Position numbers and translations under genes: made by a program. Below, piece by piece: positions 1 through 7,810 of a stretch of DNA of 21,944 nt. Each line of letters starts with the position of its first letter. Position 1 is the first letter of the stretch. This DNA is from Cladosporium sp. IMV 00045 (lineage: Eukaryota > Ascomycota > Dothideomycetes > Cladosporiales > Cladosporiaceae). Below the pieces are notes generated by a model. That model saw nothing but the letters and a program-made list of their open reading frames with translations. It searched no databases and was not told where the DNA came from. The stretch is taken from NCBI GenBank assembly GCA_001931905.2, contig MSJI02000063.1:1-21944 (forward strand). Direction: 5' to 3'.

Positions 1-2664
1 AGATCGAGGTGCTCGAACGGTATGCGGCCAGGATCGCGGAGAGAATCCCTGAGGGTGCTATGGTCGTGGAGTTGGGCAGCGGGTGAGGCTGTCGTTTTCC
101 TTCTTTGCATTCTTGATTTTTTGACAACCCTTGTTTTGTTTTTCCTGGCGACTCGATCACTGACCCCAAACAAAGCAACCTTCGCAAGGTAAAAGTCTTA
201 CTGGACGCCCTGGAGTCCGCGCGCAAGAATGTGTCTTATTTCGCCCTCGATCTCATGCAGTCGGAGCTGGAGCGGACCCTTGCCGCCGTGCCTGCAGGTA
301 CCTTCCAGCACGTGCGGTGCTTCGGTCTCCTGGGAACATACGACGACGGACTTGCATGGCTCAAGCGCAAGGAGAACATCCATCGACCCAAAGTCATCTG
401 CTCTCTGGGCTCGAGCATCGGCAACTTCACTCGCGACGAAGCGAGCGACTTCCTCAAGCAATTCGCCGACATCCTTTCGCCATCCGACCGGCTCCTGATC
501 GGCGTGGATGCCTGTCAGCAGCCGGAAAAAGTCTACCGGGCGTATAACGACTCCCAAGGCATCACGAACGAGTTCACTCTCAACGGCTTGAAGCACGCCA
601 ATAAGCTTCTCGGGCACGAAGCCTTCGCCCTGGCCGACTGGGAGGCGATTGGCCACTACGATGAGAAGGATGGCCGACACCAGGCTTTCGTCTCTCCGAG
701 GCGAGATGTCAGCATTGATGGAGTGCATGTGCGTGCAGGCGAGATGGTCAGAATCGAGGAGAGCTACAAGTACAGCCCCGCGCAAGCTGATAAGCTGTGG
801 CGAGCGTCCAACGTCATCGAAGGCGCGAGCTGGACGAACAGCAACGGTAGCTACAGTAAGTTTTCGATTTTGACGAAAGGAGCATAGAGAGGATTAAACA
901 AGAGGAATCCAACAATACTGATTTATTATAGGGCTTCACATGCTAAGCAGACCGCCTGCCATGTTCCCTACCAACCCCAAAGAATACGCCGCACACCCTG
1001 TCCCAAGTGTCAACGAATGGAAGAATCTTTGGGCTGCATGGGACGTTGTGACGAGGCAGATGATCCCCGACGAAGAGTTGAACGAGAAGCCTATCAAGCT
1101 GCGAAACGCGTGCATTTTCTACCTCGGCCACATTCCGACCTTCTTGGACATGAAGATCGTCGAAGGTACGAAGTTGCCGCCAACGGACCCGGCTTATTAT
1201 ACTCAAATCTTTGAGCGAGGTATCGATCCGGACGTCGATAACCCAGAGCAAGTCCACGCCCACAGCGAAATCCCAGATGAATGGCCTCCCCTCGCGGAAA
1301 TGCTGGACTATCAGGACCGCGTTCGCCAGAGGGTGCTGAGCCTGTACAAATCAGGCAGAGCTTTCGAACAGCCCTGGACCGGCCGCGTGATGTGGCTCGG
1401 GTTCGAGCACGAGGTCATGCACCTGGAGACTCTGCTTTACATGCTCTTGCAGAGCGACAAGACTCTGCCGCCTGCCGGAACGATCAAGCCGGACTTCGAG
1501 CAGCTTGCAGCTCAAGCCGACAAGGCCGCTGTCGAGAACGAGTGGTTTGATGTTCCGGCGCAGAAGATCACTCTCGGCATCGATGATCCTGACACCGCCG
1601 ACGGGCCGCTTCGCCACTTTGGTTGGGATGTCGAGAAGCCTCCGCGTGAGGTGTCTGTCAAGGCCCTGAAAGCGAAGGGTAGGCCGATCACTAATGGAGA
1701 GTACGCTCGATACCTTCGCGACACTGGCATTGAGACTCTGCCCGCTTCTTGGGGATCTGACGCCCAGATCAACGGCACCAGCAATGGTGTCACGAATGGA
1801 GTATCAAGCGATGCCTCCGAACTTGCGACCTTCCTGCATGGAAAGTCCGTTCGTACGGTCTACGGATCCATCCCACTGAAGCACGCCCTTGACTGGCCCG
1901 TGTCTGCCTCCTACGACGAGCTTGCTGGTTGCGCTGCCTACATGGGCGGTCGCATTCCGACGATGGAAGAAGCCCGCAGCATCTACGCCTTCGCAGAGAA
2001 CATCAGGAAGAAGGAATTGTCGCAGAAAATGAACAAGACGATTCCTGCCGTCAACGGGTGAGTGCAAACATGCTGACTAAAAGCTTACCTCAGTAAACGA
2101 CCAATGAGCTCTTTCCGCTGACCGTTTGCAGTCATCTCGTGAACGACGGCGTCGAGGAGTCGCCAACATCCCGCTCTTCCCATAACGGATCCTCCAGCGC
2201 CGTAGCTGGTTTGGATCCAACCGAAGTCTTCGCGAACCTCGATGAGGCGAACGTAGGCTTCCAACACTGGCACCCCATGCCCGTCACTCAGGATGGTGGC
2301 AAGCTCGCTGGCCAGGGCGAGATGGGTGGCTTGTGGGAGTGGACCAGCTCGGTGCTGGAGAAACAGGACGGCTTTGAGCCGATGCAGCTCTATCCTGCAT
2401 ACAGTGGTATGTGTTCTCCAAAGCGACTGTTCGATCGCTTGATGTGCTAACATATCTTCAGCCGACTTCTACGACGACAAGCACAACATCGTGCTGGGAG
2501 GATCGTGGGCTACGCACCCGCGCATCGCTGGGCGCAAGACTTTGTGAGTCAACTTCGAACCGTCTTACGTGATGAGCATTCACTGACATTCTCGCAGCGT
2601 TAACTGGTACCAGCGCAACTACCCATACGTCTGGGCGGGCGCCAGACTGGTGACGGACGCATAG
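1..2664 (+). CDS. egt1: Ergothioneine biosynthesis protein 1 (EgtD-EgtB fusion), 5' partial
   Basis: Bifunctional fungal Egt1. The N-terminal EgtD-like domain trimethylates histidine to hercynine using SAM. The C-terminal EgtB-like domain is an iron-dependent sulfoxide synthase that joins hercynine to cysteine. Proposed exons are <1-82, 176-855, 932-2057, 2132-2406, 2462-2543 and 2598-2664, giving 769 residues; the N-terminus, probably under 100 residues, lies off the window. Visible motifs: VVELGSGN (SAM motif I, split by intron 1), SLGSSIGNF, VDACQQPEKVYRAYND and ITNEFTLNGLKHAN in the methyltransferase half. In the DinB-like half, FYLGHIPTFLD is followed by HEVMHLE at 1408-1428, the H-x3-H-x-E iron ligand set. 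The FGE-sulfatase-like end has GGLWEWTSS, GGSWATHPRIAG and NWYQRNYPYVWAGARLV. Every junction keeps frame and has ordinary donors such as GTGAGT, GTATGT or GTAAGT. The codon order and domain order match the family. The gene continues upstream of the window. Confidence 0.95.
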
Positions 2665-2704
2665 CGTCGCAGCGCAGAGGTCAGGGCAAATCTGGTCATC
2701 ACGT

Positions 2705-2717
2705 GGTCAGCATGACC
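2705..2717. repeat. Perfect 5-bp inverted repeat GGTCA-GCA-TGACC
   Basis: The 13 bases GGTCAGCATGACC form a 5-bp perfect inverted repeat around a 3-base centre. They sit 41 bp past the egt1 stop. The left half reads GGTCAGCAT, the same nine bases found where introns 2 and 3 of the downstream gene begin. It could be a protein-binding palindrome, part of the egt1 3' UTR, or chance. Confidence 0.45.
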
Positions 2718-2849
2718 TGATGTCCTCAATGTCCTCAACCGCCGAACCACAGACGATCGATAGGTAATAGGTATATGACATATCACGGCCGACGCGTTTT
2801 CGATTGGATACTTCCCTCTTTCGTAATATTATAAGACTGTTTGTTTACC

Positions 2850-2897
2850 TGGGCTGGTCAGCAGTGTTTCTCCGGTCAGCAGTCTTTCGCTGGTCAG
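2850..2897 (+). repeat. 18-bp tandem repeat carrying GGTCAGC, upstream of a TATA box
   Basis: GGTCAG occurs at 2856, 2874 and 2892, exactly 18 bp apart. The first two units share GGTCAGCAGT, then TTTC near the end, and the third is degenerate after GGTCAG. The array lies just upstream of a TATAAA at 2914, which makes it a plausible repeated upstream element of the gene starting at 3156. Binding by any factor is not shown by the sequence. Confidence 0.55.
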
Positions 2898-2913
2898 AGC
2901 GTGAGTAGCGATG

Positions 2914-2919
2914 TATAAA
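2914..2919 (+). promoter_or_regulatory. Candidate TATA box of the 648-residue protein gene
   Basis: TATAAA stands about 240 bp before the ATG at 3156, directly after the 18-bp repeat array and before a CA/CT-rich leader. Position and context fit a core promoter, but the transcription start is not visible from sequence. Confidence 0.4.
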
Positions 2920-3155
2920 GAAATGCGCTGGTCCCTCCTGGTTCTCTTTACTGTTCTACAGATCCTCTCACATCCCATACACTTCTGCACTTTGCACTTT
3001 GCACTCTGCCAGACTTTCTGCTCACTGCACACTGCCATTCACGCTGCACACCACTCCAAGCTCTTAGCAAGCAAACGCAACTCATCACTTCCACACCACC
3101 ATCACCACCACTACCACTACCATCCCTCCAAACCACCAACTCCACCACCGCAAAA

Positions 3156-5282
3156 ATGCACTCCACCACTTCTGCTTCCGAGCGTACCATCACCATCCGC
3201 ACTCAGCCGGGCACCAACGAACCCCTCAAGAAGTCAGCATCGATCAACCAGCAAGGCGTTTGTCTTAGTGTTGAAAGCATGCTGACCATGTTGAAGGCCG
3301 GTTACCCACGTCTTCGACGTGACTCCGGGAGTCGACGGGGATGTGCTCTACATCAAGCCGCCGACCACTTCGACCTCTGAGAGGTCAGCATTCATCGCTA
3401 AGGCAGTGTCTTGGTGTTGAAATGTGCTGACCGTTTTGAAGGCCGGTTGAGTTCAGCGTCTTCCTGTCTCCGGCACTCGCTGCGGATGTGATGTACATCA
3501 AGCCGATCACGAACTCGACCAGCGAGAAGCCGGCGGCCGACGAAGGCCTCAAGGGGTCAGCATCAATCATCAAGGCCATGTCTTGGTGTTGAAGTATGCT
3601 GACCATTTTGAAGGCCGAGTGCCAACGGTGTCGCTCCGACTCCAGTCTTCGCTTCAGATGGGGTCTCCAAGTCTTCCACCAAATCGACCACCAATGGGTT
3701 GATCCCGGGGGCCCTCAACGGTGGTGCCGCCGTATTCAAGATGCCCGCCGAAACCTCCCCCTGGACCAACAAAGGAGCCTTCCCAGGGGACTGGTCCATC
3801 TGTGAGACGCCGCTGTCTCAACAGTGGTGCACCAACTACCACTGCCTGGTCTTCGAAGAAGACGGCAAAACCGCCTACTGCCCGGTCTGCGCGCGCGACA
3901 ACAAGGACCAAACCAAGCGCCACCGCAAGATCGCCAAGCTCGCTGGCAAGCTCACCGGTCCTCTTGACTACGACTTCCCCGACTTCGACGTCAAGGGCGC
4001 CAACCGCGTCGTCCGCGCCGCTGAGCACGCCTCAACCATCAGCGCCGCGCAGGTCGCTCGCATCCGCCAGATCTTGCACCCCGGCGAGCCCACCGACGAG
4101 AAGTTCGAGCGCGCTCTCTTCCTCTGGAACAAGAACGCAGGCAGCCACTTCGCCTGTCCCCCGCTCAAAGACACCTCCAGCCAGGCAAAGCACCGTGCCA
4201 TCATCCAGCAGTGCGCCGACTTTGGCGGGCCGCTGATGACCGGCCACGAGATGATGCGCGTCTTGCAGGCGCTCAGAGTCCCCTCCGCCACAGAGGCGAG
4301 CAGACGCGAGGCAAAGCTCCTGGCCAAATTCCAGGGGAAGATCGCCCAGGACTTCATCCTCGTCCATAGCGAGCTCCAGCGCGCCATGGAGCGCAAGGTC
4401 GACTTTTGGTACTGGGCAAATCCCCTCGCTTACAACCTTCTGGTTGCGAACGGGCACGTCTGGAACTGGGAGAATGGCGATGATTTTGCTCCTATCGCCG
4501 TCCAGGATGAGGACCCGGTCGGAGATGCTACCAGCGTCCAGGACGAGACCGTCAAGCACGAGGTCAACGTTGCTGTCGACAACAAGAACGCGGACAAACT
4601 CCAGGTTCAACCCAGCGTCTCGTCCAGCTCCAAGGCCTCTTCCGCGTGCATCTGCTGCGGCTCCTCAATCGTCTCGGGGTCCGACTCCAGCACGCCTCCC
4701 AGCTCCAAGGGAGGCCCCGTGAGCGAGACACTTGCCGACAAAGAAGAGGCAGCCAAAATCTCGCCGCCAAAGGCTAGCGTTGAGAGCGTCAAGTCCGACT
4801 CCGCCGCCTCCTCTCCTCGTATGCCATTCCTCTTCCTAGGCAGCTCCCGCGACTCGGCTTCCCGCACCAGCACGCAATCAAACGACAAGAAGCCCGCCGA
4901 TCAGAAGCTCGCCAACAAGCCGAAGCCAGCAAACCTCTCGCAGCCGACGGCCAAGCCAGCCAACACGACCACGCTGAATTTCTCGTCCAACGGCGGTCTC
5001 GATCACCTCAAAGGCCCAGCCGTCCAACAGAAGTTCGCTGCTTGCAACTCCACCTACCAGACCGACTTCCCGGCTCTGCCACAAGCTTCCACCGCGCCAG
5101 TTCGCGAGACGCCTGCTAAGCGCAACGTGGCCTACGAGACCAACTTCCCGACTTTGTCGCAAGCTTCCACTGCGCCAGTTCGCAAGATGCCTGTCAAGAA
5201 GCGCAACTGCGCATACCAGGACAGCGCGGCGTACCAGAACGACTTCCCAGCTCTGGGGCAGGTTTCTTCGCTGAGGAAGTGA
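3156..5282 (+). CDS. Unrecognised 648-residue Cys-containing protein with internal repeats, four exons
   Basis: I do not recognise this family. Exons are 3156-3232, 3297-3383, 3442-3555 and 3614-5282; all three introns are phase 2 and the joins give one open frame. Exons 2 and 3 encode related segments, each with PV near the start and DV(L/M)YIKP then STSE, so an exon was duplicated. Exon 4 begins Ser/Thr-rich, then carries a Cys group (about C156, C165, C170, C182, C185, ending CPVC) that could bind zinc. A Lys-rich stretch and a probably helical region about 220-360 follow. After that comes a long Ser/Pro/Lys-rich, probably disordered part with CICC near 438-441. The C-terminus has three spaced copies of a Tyr/Phe motif: TDFPALPQ, TNFPTLSQ and NDFPALGQ. 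The ATG context is CGCAAAAATG. The exon structure is well supported by frame; the function is unknown. Confidence 0.8.
3233..3296 (+). repeat. Repeated intron, copy 1 (64 nt) of the 3156-5282 gene
   Basis: This phase-2 intron starts GTCAGCATCG and ends TTGAAG. The 8-base start GTCAGCAT is the exact reverse complement of ATGCTGAC, which lies over the branch site CTGAC 11 bases before the 3' end. Its core shares TGTCTT and GTGTTGAA with the other two copies, and it is 6 bases longer. Retention shifts the frame and meets a TGA at 3378-3380. Confidence 0.75.
3384..3441 (+). repeat. Repeated intron, copy 2 (58 nt) of the 3156-5282 gene
   Basis: Phase-2 intron with the donor GTCAGCATTC and the end TTTTGAAG. 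With the last exon base it gives GGTCAGCA, which pairs over 8 bp with TGCTGACC around the branch site. It matches copy 3 at 48 of 58 positions with no gap, including the shared 15-base core TGTCTTGGTGTTGAA. Confidence 0.78.
3556..3613 (+). repeat. Repeated intron, copy 3 (58 nt) of the 3156-5282 gene
   Basis: Phase-2 intron with the donor GTCAGCATCA and the end TTTTGAAG. GGTCAGCAT (including the last exon base) pairs perfectly over 9 bp with ATGCTGACC at the branch site. The following exon starts GCCG, as after copies 1 and 2. Confidence 0.78.
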
Positions 5283-6034
5283 TTCTGGGCTTCGAGTCAG
5301 TTTGGGGGGTGGATAACTTTTCGTGCATGCGAGAGGATGTCCGTTGAAATTGGATTGAGGGGATGATCAAGGTGCTCTTTTGTTTTTCTTTTGTCATCGA
5401 TCCGATTGTTCGGGATTCTCTGGTTGGACATGGTATCAGTGGAGGATTAACACTCTCTTTTATCAGTCAGTATGTAGAATTGTATGAAAGTGGTCTACCC
5501 CTTCAGTCTAGACTTTGGCAATGTAGTCGATTATGCTGTGTCAAAAATTACTTTGTTGAATCATACTGTGTCGAATTATGCTGTGTCGAATCATACTATG
5601 TCGATACTGTGTCGAGCTACACCGTGTCGAATCATACCGTGTCAACCTGAGAATACATATGCCATAATACACAATTATTTATTAGACTGAAATAGTGCGT
5701 TGAATGTGTATTTGGCAACTGTTCACTTCACTTCACAGGCGTCCTGCCAGATTGGGCACTGATGGCTCGTGCGCTGGTGGCAAAGTTTCAGCGGCTTATC
5801 GATTAGCGCTGGCGGGGGCGATTTGATGATTTCGCAGCAAGAAGTTCGAAGTGGCGCTTCGTCATATTTGACCAGGGACTTTTCTGAGTTCGCTGCCGAC
5901 CATACCACACTCTACACTCACCACACACAACTCCGTGATATTATACGACCAGCCGGGCGGTCAAAGTCTGGAATCTACATCTCGCCGGTCTCTACTCTCC
6001 TTCAATACTGAAAACTCCTTACAACCCGCCCAAC
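5283..6034. other. Intergenic region before NMD3, containing a minisatellite
   Basis: This 752-bp gap holds the 3' UTR of the upstream gene, a T-rich stretch near 5370-5395, the 15-bp minisatellite at 5527-5641, and the NMD3 promoter and leader. No TATA box stands out near NMD3. The leader ends in the start context CCCAACATG. The only open frame of note (5363-5650) simply reads through the minisatellite and is not a credible gene. Confidence 0.6.
5527..5641. repeat. 15-bp minisatellite, about eight units
   Basis: Units follow the consensus TCGAATYATRCYGTG. Unit starts are 5527, 5541, 5556, 5571, 5586, 5601, 5612 and 5627. The first is 14 bp and the sixth is cut to 11 bp. Units 4, 5 and 8 are the closest to each other, and unit 2 is the most diverged. 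The array is in the intergenic region between two plus-strand genes. Confidence 0.85.
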
Positions 6035-7579
6035 ATGTCGATGGACATCGACTCAGTCCACCTCGACACTGTCGGCAGACAGCAGACTGCTGCCACCGTT
6101 CTCTGTTACAACTGTGGTGCTCCGATCGATGGCACCCAGCCTGGTGGCACTCTGTGTCCTGATTGTCTGAAACTCACTGTCGACATCACCGCCGGCATCG
6201 ACAAGGAAGGTGTTCTTCACCAGTGCAGAGACTGCGACAGATGGTTTGGCCCGCCCGCACAGTGGTTCGTAGCAGACCGCGAGTCTCGCGAACTGCTCGC
6301 ACTATGCTTGCGTAAACTGCGCGGACTCAACAAGACCCGAATTATCGACGCCTCATTCATCTGGACCGAGCCCCACTCGAGAAGAATCAAGTTGAAGGTC
6401 ACGGTACAGCAAGAGGCGATGGAGAGCACGGTTTTGCAACAGACTTTCGACGTTGAATTTGTTCAGCACTCAAAGCAGTGCCCCGATTGCGCAAAGTCAT
6501 ACACACACAACACCTGGCGCGCTGCCGTGCAAGTGCGACAAAAGGTCCCCCACAAGAGGACGTTCTTGTACTTGGAGCAGGTCATGTTGAAGCAGGGAGC
6601 GCACAACCAGTGCATCAACATCAAGGAGGTGAAGAACGGTATCGACTTTTTCTTTGCCGAGGTCAACTCGGCGCAGAAGTTTGTTGACTTCATGACACAC
6701 GTTGCGCCGGTGAAGACGAAGAAGAGCGAGGAGCTGATTTCCCTCGACACCCACACATCGAAGAGTTCGTACAAGCACACATTCTCTTGCGAGCTTGTAC
6801 CAATTTGTAAGGATGATCTTGTTGCTCTTCCCCTCAAGACCGCCAAGTCTATCGGCAATATCCCGCCTCTTGTCCTCTGCCACCGTGTTGGTGTTTGCGT
6901 GTACTTCATCGACCCCAACAGTATGCAAACTGCCGACCTCAGCAGTCAAATTTACTGGAGAGCACCCTTCACGCCGATTGCAGACGTGACCAACCTGGTT
7001 GAGTTCATCATCCTGGACATCGAGCCCTTGGGTCCTCCTCAGGGCCGCTTTGTCCTTGCGAACGCTACCGTCGCCCGTGCTTCCGACATGGGCGTCAACG
7101 ACACCACATATAACATCCGCACACACCTTGGCAACATCCTCAACGTCGGCGACAGTGCCATGGGCTACCACTTGACCGGCACGCAATTCAACAACGACAA
7201 CTTCGAAGCCATCGCCGACTCAAAACAATACGGCACCTCGATCCCCGACGTGATCCTCGTTAAGAAGCACTACCAGTCTCGCAAGAAGAACAAGGTGCGC
7301 AACTGGAAGTTGAAGCGCATGGGCTTGCACGACAACGACGAGATGAAGCCGCGCAAGCAGGACGTCGACCGCGACGCCATCGACTACGAGCAATTCTTGC
7401 AAGATCTCGAGCAAGATCCTGAGCTGCGACAGACCGCCAACTTGTACCGCCAGGAGCAGCAGGCGAAGGAGGCCAATGATATGGACACTGATGATGAGGA
7501 TGATGATGATGAAGGCTTGCAAATACCCATGGACCAGCTTATTGATGAGATGGAGGAGATGGGCATGCATGATAACTGA
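6035..7579 (+). CDS. NMD3: 60S ribosomal export protein NMD3
   Basis: Adaptor that binds the late nuclear pre-60S subunit and recruits the exportin Crm1 for passage to the cytoplasm, where it is later released. The 514-residue, intronless frame has the NMD3 N-terminal zinc-binding layout of four CxxC pairs: C24/C27, C41/C44, C64/C67 and C149/C152. These are followed by conserved NMD3 segments such as WRAAVQVRQK, NGIDFFFAE and HTFSCELVPICKDDLV. A basic stretch around residues 410-430 (KKHYQSRKKNKVRNWKLKR) fits a nuclear localisation signal. The acidic tail ends with LQIPMDQLIDEMEEM, which looks like the C-terminal leucine-rich nuclear export signal. The length is close to yeast Nmd3. The start ATG is in a good context and fixes the first zinc pair close to the N-terminus. 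This protein is the ribosome export factor, not an mRNA decay enzyme despite its name. Confidence 0.97.
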   Translation: MSMDIDSVHLDTVGRQQTAATVLCYNCGAPIDGTQPGGTLCPDCLKLTVDITAGIDKEGVLHQCRDCDRWFGPPAQWFVADRESRELLALCLRKLRGLNKTRIIDASFIWTEPHSRRIKLKVTVQQEAMESTVLQQTFDVEFVQHSKQCPDCAKSYTHNTWRAAVQVRQKVPHKRTFLYLEQVMLKQGAHNQCINIKEVKNGIDFFFAEVNSAQKFVDFMTHVAPVKTKKSEELISLDTHTSKSSYKHTFSCELVPICKDDLVALPLKTAKSIGNIPPLVLCHRVGVCVYFIDPNSMQTADLSSQIYWRAPFTPIADVTNLVEFIILDIEPLGPPQGRFVLANATVARASDMGVNDTTYNIRTHLGNILNVGDSAMGYHLTGTQFNNDNFEAIADSKQYGTSIPDVILVKKHYQSRKKNKVRNWKLKRMGLHDNDEMKPRKQDVDRDAIDYEQFLQDLEQDPELRQTANLYRQEQQAKEANDMDTDDEDDDDEGLQIPMDQLIDEMEEMGMHDN

Positions 7580-7810
7580 TCATGTCGGTAATTATTCGTA
7601 GGATGGCAAATCCGTCAAAATTTCAGAGATCTTATCACGTTTCAAATCTAGAGTGTCCTATGTCAATGTGACCATGTTATGTTGTGTTCTCTGTCTATAT
7701 GTCGCACAGTCTCTCATGTCATGGTCCAAGCGTCTTTGGCAGACCTCACCCCAATCCACAACCTCTCCCTCTACTACCATACCACCACATTTTGCAATGC
7801 GCCATAACGG

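Larger units (their letters stand above)
2665..3155. other. Intergenic region: egt1 3' end and promoter/5' leader of the next gene
   Basis: This 491-bp spacer holds the egt1 3' UTR and the upstream region of the gene starting at 3156. It contains a perfect small inverted repeat (2705-2717), an 18-bp tandem repeat (2850-2897) and a TATAAA at 2914. It ends in a CA/CT-rich leader from about 3050 to 3150, rich in CACCAC and CACTAC triplets, that runs into the start context CGCAAAAATG. A short tandem of TTGCACT units lies near 2990-3005. I see no coding region that resembles a gene here. Confidence 0.6.

Noticed and set aside
3156..3380. Short unspliced 74-residue protein from the ATG at 3156
   Set aside because: It results from reading into intron 1; splicing at the repeated introns restores a 648-residue frame with duplicated peptide segments.
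4032..4610. 192-residue minus-strand open frame inside the 3156-5282 gene
   Set aside because: It mirrors the codon pattern of the plus-strand exon; no domain or splice evidence supports it.
5527..5641. CRISPR-like array
   Set aside because: The units are directly adjacent with no unique spacers, and the genome is eukaryotic.
5363..5650. 95-residue plus-strand open frame through the minisatellite
   Set aside because: Its second half is just the 15-bp repeat translated as a five-residue repeat; there is no start context or family feature.
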